DNA of 64,000 bases from Verrucomicrobiaceae bacterium (GTDB taxonomy: Bacteria > Verrucomicrobiota > Verrucomicrobiia > Verrucomicrobiales > Verrucomicrobiaceae), in contig CANGYJ010000018.1 of assembly GCA_947458455.1 (NCBI GenBank), positions 1 through 64,000 on the forward strand, given 5' to 3'. A model generated the notes under the pieces. It worked only from the letters and a program-made list of their open reading frames with translations. It had not been told where the DNA came from and searched no databases. Positions 7,601-15,348 of this stretch are shown one piece after another. The position numbers and the translations under genes were made by a program. Position 1 is the stretch's first letter, and each line of letters begins with the position of its first letter.

Positions 7601-10311
7601 GCAGCGGCGCGAGTCGCACGGTCACGGTCACTCCGGCGGCCAATCAGAGCGGCTCCGCCACCATCACCGTGACCGTGAGTGACGGCACCGCGACCGCGAG
7701 CGACACCTTCAACCTCACGGTGAATGCCGTGAATGACGCGCCCACGCTCAACAGCATCACCAATCCCGCTGCCATTTCCGAGGACAGCGGGCAGCAAAGC
7801 GTGAGTCTCAGCGGCATCGCCGCCGGTGGGGGCGAAAGCCAGACGCTGACCATTACCGCTACCTCGGACAACACCGCCCTCATCCCGACACCAAGCGTCA
7901 CCTACACCAGTCCAAACGCGACCGGCAGCGTGCTCTACACGCCCGTCGCGAACCTGAGTGGAACCGCCATGATCACTGTCATCGTCAATGACGGCCAGGC
8001 GGCCAACAACACCTTCAGCCGCACTTTCATCGTCACCGTCAATGCCGTGAACGACGCGCCAACCTTGGACGCCATCACCAATCCGGCGGCCATCAATGAG
8101 GATGCCGGGCTGCAAACGATCAATCTCACCGGCATCAGCGCAGGATCTCTGGAGAGTCAGACGCTCCTCGTCACAGCCACCTCCAGCAACACCGCTTTGA
8201 TTTCACATCCCACGGTCAGCTACACGAGTCCGAATACCACCGGCTCTCTCAGCTACACACCCGTGGCGAATGCCAACGGCACCGCGACCATCACCGTCAC
8301 GGTCAATGATCAGCAGGCGTCCAATAATACCTTCAGCCGCACCTTTTCTGTGACGGTGAACGCGGTGAATGATGCACCAACAATCAGTGACATCGCCAAC
8401 CGGAGTGCGAACGAGGATGTGTCCACGGGGGCCATCTCCTTCACTGTGGGAGACATCGACACGGCCTCTACCTCACTCACCGTCGCGGGCGGTTCCATTG
8501 ACACGACACTCGTGCCGAATGGAAACATCACCTTCGCCGGCAGTGGTACCAGCCGGTCGGTCACGGTCACCCCTGCCTCAAATCAAAGTGGCACAACGAC
8601 AATCACTGTGACGGTCAGCGATGGTGAATTCTCGGCGAGCGATACATTCACGCTCACCGTCAACCCCATCAACGACGCCCCCACGTTCGATGCCATCTCC
8701 AATCCAGCAGGCATCAATGAGGACGCCGGACTGCAAACCATCAACCTCAGTGGCGTCGGCGCCGGCCCGCTGGAGTCGCAGACGCTTCTCGTCACGGCCA
8801 CCTCAAGCAACACGGCGTTGATCCCTCATCCCGCAGTCAGTTACACCAGCCCAAACAGCAGCGGTTCCTTGAGCTACACGCCCGTGGCGAACGCCAATGG
8901 CAGCGCCACGATCACCGTCACCGCGAACGATCAGCAGGCCTCGAACAATACCTTCAGCCGAACGTTCACCGTGACCGTGAACGCGGTCAATGATGCGCCG
9001 ACCATCGGTGACATCGCCAATCAAACGGTGAACGAGGATACCTCGACCGGAGCGCTGGCCTTCACCATTGGAGATCTGGAGACGGCATCCACATCGCTCA
9101 CCGCCAGTGCCAGTTCCAACAACACGACGCTAGTGCCGAATGGAAATATCGCCTTCGGCGGAAGCGGCAGCAGCCGCACCGTCACCGTGACTCCGGCGGC
9201 AAATCAAAGCGGCAGCGCCACCATCACCGTCACCGTCAGTGATGGTTTGCTGACGACCAGTGACAGCTTTTTGCTCACGGTGAAGAGCATCAACGATGTC
9301 CCGACCATCAGCAGCATCGCCAACCAGGCCATCACCTACAACACGCTCTCCAACACGCTCGACTTTACCGTGGAAGATATCGAGACGGCGGCCGCCTCGC
9401 TGACGGTCACCGGCTCCTCCTCAAATCAGGTGCTGCTGCCGAACGCCAGCATCTTCCTCAGCGGCAGCGGCGCGAACCGAGGCGTCACGCTTGTGCCTTC
9501 CTTCAATCAAACCGGCGTTGCCACCGTCACCCTGCAGGTCAGCGATAGCACCGCCAACGCGACAACGAGCTTCACGCTCACGGTGAACGCCCCGGAGATC
9601 GTCGTGGAGCAGCCTTTTACCTCAGGTATCGCCGATGGAGGCACACGAGGCTTTGGCAATGTGGCTGTCAGCAGCACCAGCAGCCTCGTTTTCTACATCC
9701 GCAACACGAACGCGGCCACGCTGACCGGCCTCACGATCACGAAGGACGGCACGGATGCCTCGCAGTTCATGATCACCGCCTCGCCCGTTTCGCCCGTGAC
9801 AGGACCAGGCGGCAACACCGCCTTCACCGTGCAGTTTGCGCCGACTTCCGCCGGTGCGAAGACCTGCGCCCTCCACATCGCCAACAACGACCCGGATGAA
9901 CATCCCTTCGACATCACGCTCACCGGCAACGGCACCGTGCCTCAAACCAACTGGCGTCAGACCTACTTTGGCAGCACCAGCAACAGTGGCAACGCCGCCG
10001 ACCTCGCCGATCTCGACGGGGACGGCATCCCGAACATCCTCGAATACGCCTTTGGCCTGCACCCGGGTCAAAACAGCGCCGGGCAGATGCCGCAGCCGCT
10101 ACGCAGCGGCGGTGATCTCGTCTATACCTTCACCGAGCCAGCCGGAGTGACCGGCATCACCTACAGCGCGGAGTGGAGCCAGACGCTGCAGACGGGCAGT
10201 TGGACGAGTGCGGGTATCACGCACACGAACTCTAATGGCCAGCACACCTTCGCCCTGCCTGTCGGTGCCGAGCCTGGAGCCTTCATTCGACTGCGAATCA
10301 CGACGCCGTGA
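4606..10311 (+). CDS. Giant secreted kelch / cadherin-like repeat protein
   Basis: A 1901-residue protein with an N-terminal signal peptide (cleavage near SMAAET). Residues ~30-735 hold about 14 kelch motifs of the form LLPNGKVLVVGG, probably two beta-propellers of the galactose-oxidase type. Residues ~740-825 resemble the E-set domain that follows such propellers. A choice-of-anchor-D (ASPM/SPD-2/Hydin-like) domain at ~828-940 is followed by seven ~100-residue cadherin-like modules starting NDAPT (~943-1662), a second anchor-D domain (~1664-1780), and a C-terminal tail with LADLDGDGIPNILEYAFGL. No copper-radical catalytic residues are evident, so a structural, adhesive or glycan-binding surface role is likelier than oxidase activity. 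The 3' end overlaps the convergent SIS gene by 14 bp. Confidence 0.85.
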   Translation: MKIFLDRLQGIALALLALSQPSMAAETMTTAAPISGARMVHNAALLPDGRVLVVGGSTVFDATLGTNPSSAGQVASAQVFDPRSGAWTTVSAPADARKLAAMAVLPNGKVLLAGGMVADGAGGSSPAGTAAIYDPVTSTWTNSAASIAGGGQHAATILSNGKLLLVGGDSSSCRIYDASTNLWSGTGSLDMRSAHTATLLPNGKVLVDGGQNDLPVYNTSLYDPTAGTWTLVASPNVQRFFHSATLLPNGKVLVAGGLSNYPSTGIVRQEAHLYDPVTNTWAATGPLNHPRYGHSATLLPDGKVAVIGGRGIPRTLNQVEIYDPSSGTWSVSSALLATPRKFHTATLLADGRVVIVGGSNLGNAPIASVEIFSSSSPAWSATGSMGTTRGYAPSVTLPDGKILVTGGYNGSELTTADLYNPATGSWSSAGTMVSGHTEGTATLLPNGRVLLAGHREPGSGQNSELYDPAAGTWTALPNMPSSRIRHTATLLVSGKVLITGGGLPSGLAASLLFDPDTNSWSTSGSLATGRLWHTATALPNGKVLATGGTSDFAMESFGSCELYDPAAGTWSTVNAMLETRQRHSSTLLSNGKVLVVGGLHMGGGFTATPRATAELYDPATGTWSSTGSLAAARYDHRAELLPDGRVIVAGGTGTGAALTSTEIYNPATGTWSSGPVLSTGRTGALLTLLTTGKVLIAGGTSGNAFGTPYLNTTELLDPGLGFDSAWRPQVTTASINVGRVLSISGTTLRGISGASGGGTQDSAADFPLVQLRSLGNSQVMWATPASSSATGFTSTALGAFAPGHLLMTVFTNGIPSESKVLSIPLSREISVEQPAGTDIADGGSQSFGSLTSGTSAPLTFTINNTGEGALSLTGVSVTGGNAADFVVNSTGMSSSVDAGGSTTFTVTFTPSAAGSRSTTLQILSDDYDEASFDITLTGTGVNAVPTISDIADQTVNEDGNTGALAFTIGDFETTAASLTVTRSSSNTTLVPTANIVLGGSGASRTVTVTPAANQSGSATITVTVSDGTATASDTFNLTVNAVNDAPTLNSITNPAAISEDSGQQSVSLSGIAAGGGESQTLTITATSDNTALIPTPSVTYTSPNATGSVLYTPVANLSGTAMITVIVNDGQAANNTFSRTFIVTVNAVNDAPTLDAITNPAAINEDAGLQTINLTGISAGSLESQTLLVTATSSNTALISHPTVSYTSPNTTGSLSYTPVANANGTATITVTVNDQQASNNTFSRTFSVTVNAVNDAPTISDIANRSANEDVSTGAISFTVGDIDTASTSLTVAGGSIDTTLVPNGNITFAGSGTSRSVTVTPASNQSGTTTITVTVSDGEFSASDTFTLTVNPINDAPTFDAISNPAGINEDAGLQTINLSGVGAGPLESQTLLVTATSSNTALIPHPAVSYTSPNSSGSLSYTPVANANGSATITVTANDQQASNNTFSRTFTVTVNAVNDAPTIGDIANQTVNEDTSTGALAFTIGDLETASTSLTASASSNNTTLVPNGNIAFGGSGSSRTVTVTPAANQSGSATITVTVSDGLLTTSDSFLLTVKSINDVPTISSIANQAITYNTLSNTLDFTVEDIETAAASLTVTGSSSNQVLLPNASIFLSGSGANRGVTLVPSFNQTGVATVTLQVSDSTANATTSFTLTVNAPEIVVEQPFTSGIADGGTRGFGNVAVSSTSSLVFYIRNTNAATLTGLTITKDGTDASQFMITASPVSPVTGPGGNTAFTVQFAPTSAGAKTCALHIANNDPDEHPFDITLTGNGTVPQTNWRQTYFGSTSNSGNAADLADLDGDGIPNILEYAFGLHPGQNSAGQMPQPLRSGGDLVYTFTEPAGVTGITYSAEWSQTLQTGSWTSAGITHTNSNGQHTFALPVGAEPGAFIRLRITTP
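7431..9590 (+). repeat. Seven in-frame tandem modules in the giant gene
   Basis: Modules of about 305-320 bp start near 7431, 7732, 8049, 8367, 8671, 8989 and 9293. The 8049 and 8671 modules are close copies of one subtype (…NEDAGLQTIN…SLSYTPVANANG), while 7431, 8367 and 8989 form the alternate subtype (…TSTGALAFTIGD…NQSG). The alternation suggests duplication of a two-module unit. Confidence 0.85.
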
Positions 10312-11836
10312 TGTCTTCGCGAAGAAGACGGTTCAGCGTCTTGAGCACGATAGGCTCGCCGATTTGCATGACCTCGCGTTCGGCGAAGAGGGCCTGGATG
10401 GTGGTGTCGTAGGGCGGGAGGATGCCGCTGCGTTTTTCGGCGAGGAGGCGGACATACCGGGCGGCGCGGTCGATGAGCTTGTTGTTGCTCGGTTTGACGT
10501 AGGTCATGAGGTTGTCGAGGTAGCGGCCCATGCGGCCCATGACGAGGGTGGAGTGGATGTTGATCCACATCTTGAGCATCAAATGCGTGTGAAAGAGCGG
10601 CGCGCCGAGGGTTTCGATGTGGTGATGGTCGCTGAGATGCCATTCGATGCGGCCGGCACCTCCACGGAGGGTGAAGACGGGCTGCTCGATACCTCCGAGA
10701 CGACGCTGACGAATGGCGGCGACGTTTTGGGACATGTCGTAGCAGCGAAGCACATTGGCTCCGGCGAGGTGGCGGACCTCCGACCATTCAAGGGTGCGGG
10801 GTTCGCGGCCCAGAAGGCGCTGCCAGGCGGTGAGAGCATCGGGTGCGTCAGGGAGATAAAAATGGCACCAGGAGAGCGGCGCGTGAGGATCGTCCTGCTT
10901 TTCAAAGGCGGCGAGGCTGAAGGTGGGCGCTCGCTCGGTGGTATCGGTGACGACGGTGATGCCGAAGGGGCCGCCATCATACATGAGATGGCCGTTTTGA
11001 GAGTAGAGCGCGGATTCGCGTTCGATGAAGGGAGCCAGGAACTGGCCGTCGTGGGCTTCAACGAGCTTCTGGAGGTTTTTGACCTCGTCGAAGGCTTGCG
11101 CGGGATTTTGAGCGTGGAGCAAGGCGAAACCAATGGCGGCCTCCAGCACGGTGCTGGACTGCATGCGGGTGCTGCCGCTGATGGCCATGGGGCCGACGGC
11201 GAGGTTCAGCTTTTTGATGCGCGGATTTTCAAGGACGCGGCGGGAACGCTCGGCGGCGCGGCAGAGCACGTCATCGGGATTGCAGTAGAGAAACCAGGGT
11301 GGCGTGCTGGAAAGCTCGGTGGCGCGTTCGGTGGCTCCGATGACCCACGGCGTCTCGCCGCCTTCGGTGGGGCTGATGAGGAGATCGCCGTCTTCAAAGC
11401 CGAGCTCTTCAAGCTGGCGGGCACCATACTCGGGATGATCCTCGAAGGTCTCGATGGCTTTGATGAGGGCGAGATCGCCACCGGCCATGAAGGCGCGGAC
11501 GCTGTCCTCACGCGGCCAGGGGAGCACGCCTTGCCGGCAGAAGATTTCGAGGCTGAGCGAGAGCCTGCCGGTGGCACCGCAGCCGCAGAGATAGACGCGT
11601 TTGCCCGCGGCAAAGGTATCGCGAATGGCGGTGGCGAGAGCGGTGAGGCCTTCGCGGGCGTTTTCGAATCGTTTTAATGCCAGCACATCGACTTCACGCA
11701 TGAGGCGAAGCGCCTCGGGGAGGTTTTCGTGGGCGAGGCGGGAGAGATCCGTCGTCAGCGAGTGCGGCATTTCAGTTTCGAGGCTGCCGAGTTGGAAATC
11801 GGCGGCGATGCGGAGGAAGTCGTCAGCGGCGCTCAT
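10298..11836 (-). CDS. SIS-domain sugar-phosphate protein, MurQ/GCKR-like
   Basis: A 512-residue protein of the N-acetylmuramic acid-6-phosphate etherase / glucokinase-regulator group. The N-terminal SIS lobe has CGCGATGRLSLSLEIF (about residues 85-100), FMAGGDLALIKAIETFEDHP and the strongly diagnostic GPMAISGSTRMQSST. The C-terminal segment LKMWINIHSTLVMGRMGRYL...NNKLIDRAAR matches the usual end of MurQ. It is much longer than MurQ (~300), with an extra central lobe, an organisation more like GCKR. Conversion of MurNAc-6-P to GlcNAc-6-P is possible, but a regulatory or sugar-binding role is equally so. An alternative start at 11896 would overlap the upstream ligase gene by 16 bp. Confidence 0.7.
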   Translation of the reverse strand: MSAADDFLRIAADFQLGSLETEMPHSLTTDLSRLAHENLPEALRLMREVDVLALKRFENAREGLTALATAIRDTFAAGKRVYLCGCGATGRLSLSLEIFCRQGVLPWPREDSVRAFMAGGDLALIKAIETFEDHPEYGARQLEELGFEDGDLLISPTEGGETPWVIGATERATELSSTPPWFLYCNPDDVLCRAAERSRRVLENPRIKKLNLAVGPMAISGSTRMQSSTVLEAAIGFALLHAQNPAQAFDEVKNLQKLVEAHDGQFLAPFIERESALYSQNGHLMYDGGPFGITVVTDTTERAPTFSLAAFEKQDDPHAPLSWCHFYLPDAPDALTAWQRLLGREPRTLEWSEVRHLAGANVLRCYDMSQNVAAIRQRRLGGIEQPVFTLRGGAGRIEWHLSDHHHIETLGAPLFHTHLMLKMWINIHSTLVMGRMGRYLDNLMTYVKPSNNKLIDRAARYVRLLAEKRSGILPPYDTTIQALFAEREVMQIGEPIVLKTLNRLLREDITAS

Positions 11837-11880
11837 GATGGTGGATTCGACAGACGTGCGCCTGCTGCGTTCGGGAGGAT

Positions 11881-13158
11881 TCAGAGCACTTTCCATCGCT
11901 TGGCTTTGAACTCATGGCGCGGGAGCGAATGGGACTCGACGAGGCGGACGGGGATGCGGAGGCTGAAGGTATCGCGCAGGCGGGCTTCGAGTTTTTTGAG
12001 AAGGGATTTGGCGATGTTTTCGTCGGTCTCGATGAGCAGCTCGATCTCATCCATGTCGTCGATCTTCTTTTGCTCGACGAGGTATTCGACGATCTCGGGA
12101 AACTCACGCACGACGGCGTCGATGGCACTGGGGTAGATGTTCACGCCGCGGAGCACGACCATATCGTCGATGCGGCTGAGGATGCCGCCTTCCAGCGTGA
12201 GGCGGCCGCGGTGGAGCTTCTTTTTGACGTAATCGCCGGTGCGGTAGCGCAGCAGCGGGCAGACGGTGCGGTCGAGCGTGGTGAGGACGAGCTCGCCATG
12301 CTGGCCGTCCTCGACTTCGAGGCCCGTGACGGGATCGACGACCTCGGCGAAGTAAGCGTCCTCGATGACGATGAGGTGAAGCGGTAGCTCGGGCGATTCA
12401 AAGGTGACGGGGCCGACCTCGGTCATGCCGTGGTGATCGAAGACCTGGGCATCCCAGAGCGTTTCGAGTCGCTTGCGCATCGCGGGCACACTGCCGCCGC
12501 TTTCACCGGCGACGATGAGTTTTTGAATGCGCAGGCTCATGCGTTCGACGCCGGAGCTTTCGCCGATCAGTTCGCCGAGGCGCAGGGCATAGGTGGGTGT
12601 GCAGCAGAGCACGGTGGCCCCATAGCGGGCCATCATTTCGAGCCGTGCCTGGCTGGAGAGTCCACCGGCGGGAAGGACCATGTAGTCCTTGGAAGCAGCC
12701 TCAAAGGCGGTCCAGAAGCCGAGGAAGGGGCCAAAGGAGAAGGCGAAGCAGATGCGGTCACGGCCTTTGACGAGGCCAGCCCCTTCGAAAACCTTGCGCC
12801 AGCAGACGAGCATGGCTTCCCAACTCTCCGGGGTATCGATCCAGGCCATCGGCTTGCCGGTGGAGGTGCCGCTGGTCTGGCAAAAGCGGGTGTACTGCGT
12901 GATGGCGCGGGTCAAATTCGTGCCAAAGGGCGGATTCGCATCCCGATCCGCCTGGATCTCAGCCTTGGTGGTGAAGGGCACCAGCTTGGCGAAGTCTTCG
13001 AGGCGGTTCATGCCGCTGACGCGGACGCCGGTTTCACGGAAGCGTTTGCCGTAGAAGGTATCCAGCGTGCTGAGATTGAGGACGATGGATCGGAGCTTGC
13101 GCCACTGGTTGGAGCGCAAGCGCACCCGGTCTATCAGCGGCGCGTGGTGGTCAGACAC
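11881..13158 (-). CDS. Phenylacetate-CoA ligase-like AMP-forming enzyme
   Basis: A protein of about 425 residues in the PaaK-type adenylate-forming family, which activates an aryl or acyl acid as its adenylate and then its CoA thioester. The nucleotide-binding loop is TSGTSTGKPMAW; further signatures are DHHGMTEVGP (the T-E acid site), RYRTGDYV and the C-terminal subdomain start RGVNIYPSAIDAVVREFP. The frame extends upstream to 13290, but that part includes repeat-like non-coding sequence; GTG 13158 gives a normal N-terminus. It lies directly upstream of the SIS gene on the same strand, so the two are probably co-transcribed. The substrate is unknown. Confidence 0.8.
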   Translation of the reverse strand: MSDHHAPLIDRVRLRSNQWRKLRSIVLNLSTLDTFYGKRFRETGVRVSGMNRLEDFAKLVPFTTKAEIQADRDANPPFGTNLTRAITQYTRFCQTSGTSTGKPMAWIDTPESWEAMLVCWRKVFEGAGLVKGRDRICFAFSFGPFLGFWTAFEAASKDYMVLPAGGLSSQARLEMMARYGATVLCCTPTYALRLGELIGESSGVERMSLRIQKLIVAGESGGSVPAMRKRLETLWDAQVFDHHGMTEVGPVTFESPELPLHLIVIEDAYFAEVVDPVTGLEVEDGQHGELVLTTLDRTVCPLLRYRTGDYVKKKLHRGRLTLEGGILSRIDDMVVLRGVNIYPSAIDAVVREFPEIVEYLVEQKKIDDMDEIELLIETDENIAKSLLKKLEARLRDTFSLRIPVRLVESHSLPRHEFKAKRWKVL

Positions 13159-13296
13159 GGGTGGATGAGTGGCGAGGGCGGAGGAAGGGGCAAGGAGGGA
13201 ATGACGAAGGAATGAATTCCGAATGACGAAGCCCGGAGAAGCGTGGGGGGAGAGATTGGGGCTTTTCAAAAGGAAGGATTCCCTCATCATCCGCGG

Positions 13297-14262
13297 ATGG
13301 ACGAGATTGATCTCTCAGCACACCCGAATGATGGCTATTTTAAAGCCGTGTTTTCCGATCCGAAGCACGCGGCGATGTTTTTCCAATCCCACCTGCCCGC
13401 AGAGATCGTGGCGCGGGCGGATTGGTCCACGCTGGCGCTGCTGCCGGGGTCGTTTGTGAAGCAAAGCCTCCAGCAGGCGCACTCGGACCTGCTTTTCACG
13501 GTGCGGATCGCCGGGCGGGAGACGCTGCTCTACCTGCTCTTCGAGCACCAGACGACGGTGGACCCGCTGATGCCGCTACGGGTGCTGGCCTATGTGCTGG
13601 AGATCGTGCAGACGCATCAAAAGCAGCACGGGCTGCCGCTGCCGCCGGTGCTGCCCTTTGTGCTGCACCAGGGGCCGGAGCGGTGGACGGTCTCGACGCA
13701 GTTCGCGGACCTTTTTGAACTGCCAGAGGAGCTGGCTGGGACCTTGCTGCCGTATCTGCCGAAGTTTCAGCATGCTTTACTGGACCTCACGCAGGCCGAT
13801 CCGGCTCAAGAGGAGACGCACGACGAGCTGCGGCTGGTGATGCAGCTTATGAAGCTGGCACGCACGAAGGATCTGGCGGCCTTTCTGGAGTGGTTTGGCA
13901 GCGAGGCAAAAAGGCGTGGCTGGCAGGTGGAGCAAAGCCTCATCCTGCTGAGCTACACCTATGTACTCCATGCGGATGCCACGATTGACGAAGCACAGAT
14001 CGCCCGTAGTCTTGAACACACTCAACAACACAAGGAACCCATCATGTCACTCGCCCAAAGACTCATCGCCAGAGGCCGTCAGGAAGGCCGCCAGGAAGGT
14101 CAGCAGAAGGGCATCGTGATCGGCCAGATTCAGCTAATGGAGAAGTTTCTGAATAAGGAACCCAGCAGCAAAGAAGCGTTGGAGTTGTTGAGCCTAGCGG
14201 AGCTGGAGGCTCGTTTCGCGGAGCTGGAGGCGGAGTATGCCGCCCGGTTCAAAGGACGCTGA
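13297..14262 (+). CDS. Rpn/PD-(D/E)XK family nuclease (transposase_31-like)
   Basis: A 321-residue protein of the Rpn recombination-promoting nuclease / putative transposase family. The N-terminal half carries NDGYFKAVFSDPKHAAMFF, SDLLFTVRIAGRE and LLYLLFEHQTTVDP, which form the restriction-like fold with the D...E-x-Q-type active site. The C-terminus has the typical charged tail RGRQEGRQEGQQKG and then a short coiled coil. Members cut DNA and some act in phage defence or horizontal transfer. It is a single gene with no visible partner, and its 5' flank (13160-13296) contains dispersed repeat words (gaatgacgaa). Confidence 0.85.
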   Translation: MDEIDLSAHPNDGYFKAVFSDPKHAAMFFQSHLPAEIVARADWSTLALLPGSFVKQSLQQAHSDLLFTVRIAGRETLLYLLFEHQTTVDPLMPLRVLAYVLEIVQTHQKQHGLPLPPVLPFVLHQGPERWTVSTQFADLFELPEELAGTLLPYLPKFQHALLDLTQADPAQEETHDELRLVMQLMKLARTKDLAAFLEWFGSEAKRRGWQVEQSLILLSYTYVLHADATIDEAQIARSLEHTQQHKEPIMSLAQRLIARGRQEGRQEGQQKGIVIGQIQLMEKFLNKEPSSKEALELLSLAELEARFAELEAEYAARFKGR

Positions 14263-14277
14263 AGGTTAATGCCTGGC

Positions 14278-14760
14278 TCAGCGGCTCAAATCTTCCTGCT
14301 TGAGCACTTTGAAACCGGCTTTGGCGAGGACGCTGGAGGCAAAATCAGGCGAATCGAGATGAAGCACGAGGACGGGATTCTGGCCGGGGCGAATAAGCAG
14401 TGGGTAGCTGAAGGAGATATTGATCTCGGCACCGAGCAGGGCGGAAAGGGCCTGCGGGAGGGAGGTCTCGGTCTCTTTGAGTTCGATGACGGTGACGGGC
14501 AGAATCGTGTGCGGGATGCCGCGTTCGATGAAGACCATCTGCGCATCATCCGGGGCACTGAGGATGAGGCGCACGATGGCGAGCTCGGTACTGTCCTGAA
14601 GCGAAAGACCGAGCACGGCGATGTGGTTGTCACCCAGGAGCTTCACGAGGGACATGAGGGCACCGACGCGGTTTTGCAGGAAGACGGTGAGCTGGCGCAC
14701 GGGCGACCCCTCGGCGGTATCCGGGGCGGCGCTGGACTTGGGCTGGGCGGTGGGTGTCAT
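14278..14760 (-). CDS. ACT-domain protein
   Basis: A 160-residue protein with two ACT-like beta-alpha-beta repeats: VRQLTVFLQNRVGALMSLVKLL at residues ~22-95 and SYPLLIRPGQNPVLVLHLDSPD at ~105-160. ACT domains bind amino acids and regulate metabolic enzymes. No catalytic domain is attached, so this resembles stand-alone sensors related to the acetolactate synthase small subunit. The preceding ~20 residues are low complexity (PTAQPKSSAAPDTAEG). An alternative TTG start at 14784 has a better AAGGA site. It is followed upstream by an inverted repeat and then the 14893-15318 gene. Confidence 0.7.
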   Translation of the reverse strand: MTPTAQPKSSAAPDTAEGSPVRQLTVFLQNRVGALMSLVKLLGDNHIAVLGLSLQDSTELAIVRLILSAPDDAQMVFIERGIPHTILPVTVIELKETETSLPQALSALLGAEINISFSYPLLIRPGQNPVLVLHLDSPDFASSVLAKAGFKVLKQEDLSR

Positions 14761-14781
14761 GACGGAGGCTTGTTTCTTCAA

Positions 14782-14879
14782 CAATCAAAAATCCTTGTTC
14801 TTCAATCGTCAATCCAAGCGCCATCGGACGCGGTGAGAGCCTGCGGATTGAGGATGGAAGAACATTCGATTGTTGATTG
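14782..14879. repeat. Imperfect inverted repeat, ~34-bp arms
   Basis: The arm 14782-14815 (caatcaaaaatccttgttct...) pairs imperfectly with 14845-14879 (ggattgaggatggaagaaca...) around a 29-bp loop. It fills the gap between the ACT gene and the next upstream minus-strand gene. It is likely a dispersed hairpin repeat; it could also affect the ACT gene's transcript leader. Confidence 0.6.
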
Positions 14880-14892
14880 TTGAAGTGCTTCG

Positions 14893-15318
14893 CTAGCCCG
14901 CAGGTCCCGTGGCTCCGCGAGAGCCATCGAACTGCGTGACGCGCAGCGGGATGGTGGCGATGGTTTTGCCCCGGTGATCGATGAACCAGCGGTAGAGGCC
15001 CTGACGCTCGAATTTCACGCGTTGGAGCGTGAAGACGATATTGCGCGAGACGAAGGGGATGAATGTGGAATTGAAAGCCACATCAACCTGGGCAGGCATC
15101 GGCGGCATGCAATCGGCCCCGGTGGGATCGACGCAGCGAACGGTGAACTCATGCTTCCCGGCATCCTCCGGTTGAAACACGAGGCGCACGGCGATGCTGC
15201 ACTGTGGATGCACCACAGGAAAGGAGGAGGCGCAGAGGGTATCGAAGCAGCCAAGGACGCAGAGCTTTCCCTGGTAGTCAGAGGCGAAATCGGAGACGGT
15301 GGCGGACTGGAGAGTCAT
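14893..15318 (-). CDS. Conserved hypothetical protein (DUF6941-like)
   Basis: A 141-residue product predicted to be mostly beta strand, with segments such as YQGKLCVLGCFDTLCASSFP and HPQCSIAVRLVFQPEDAGKHEF. It has no signal peptide and several cysteines. It resembles a small family of bacterial unknowns (DUF6941, from memory). It lies 30 bp downstream of PBP2 on the same strand, so it is probably in that transcript, though no functional link is established. Confidence 0.65.
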   Translation of the reverse strand: MTLQSATVSDFASDYQGKLCVLGCFDTLCASSFPVVHPQCSIAVRLVFQPEDAGKHEFTVRCVDPTGADCMPPMPAQVDVAFNSTFIPFVSRNIVFTLQRVKFERQGLYRWFIDHRGKTIATIPLRVTQFDGSRGATGPAG

Positions 15319-15348
15319 CGGGATGGGGTTCAGTGCCGCAAAGGCAAA

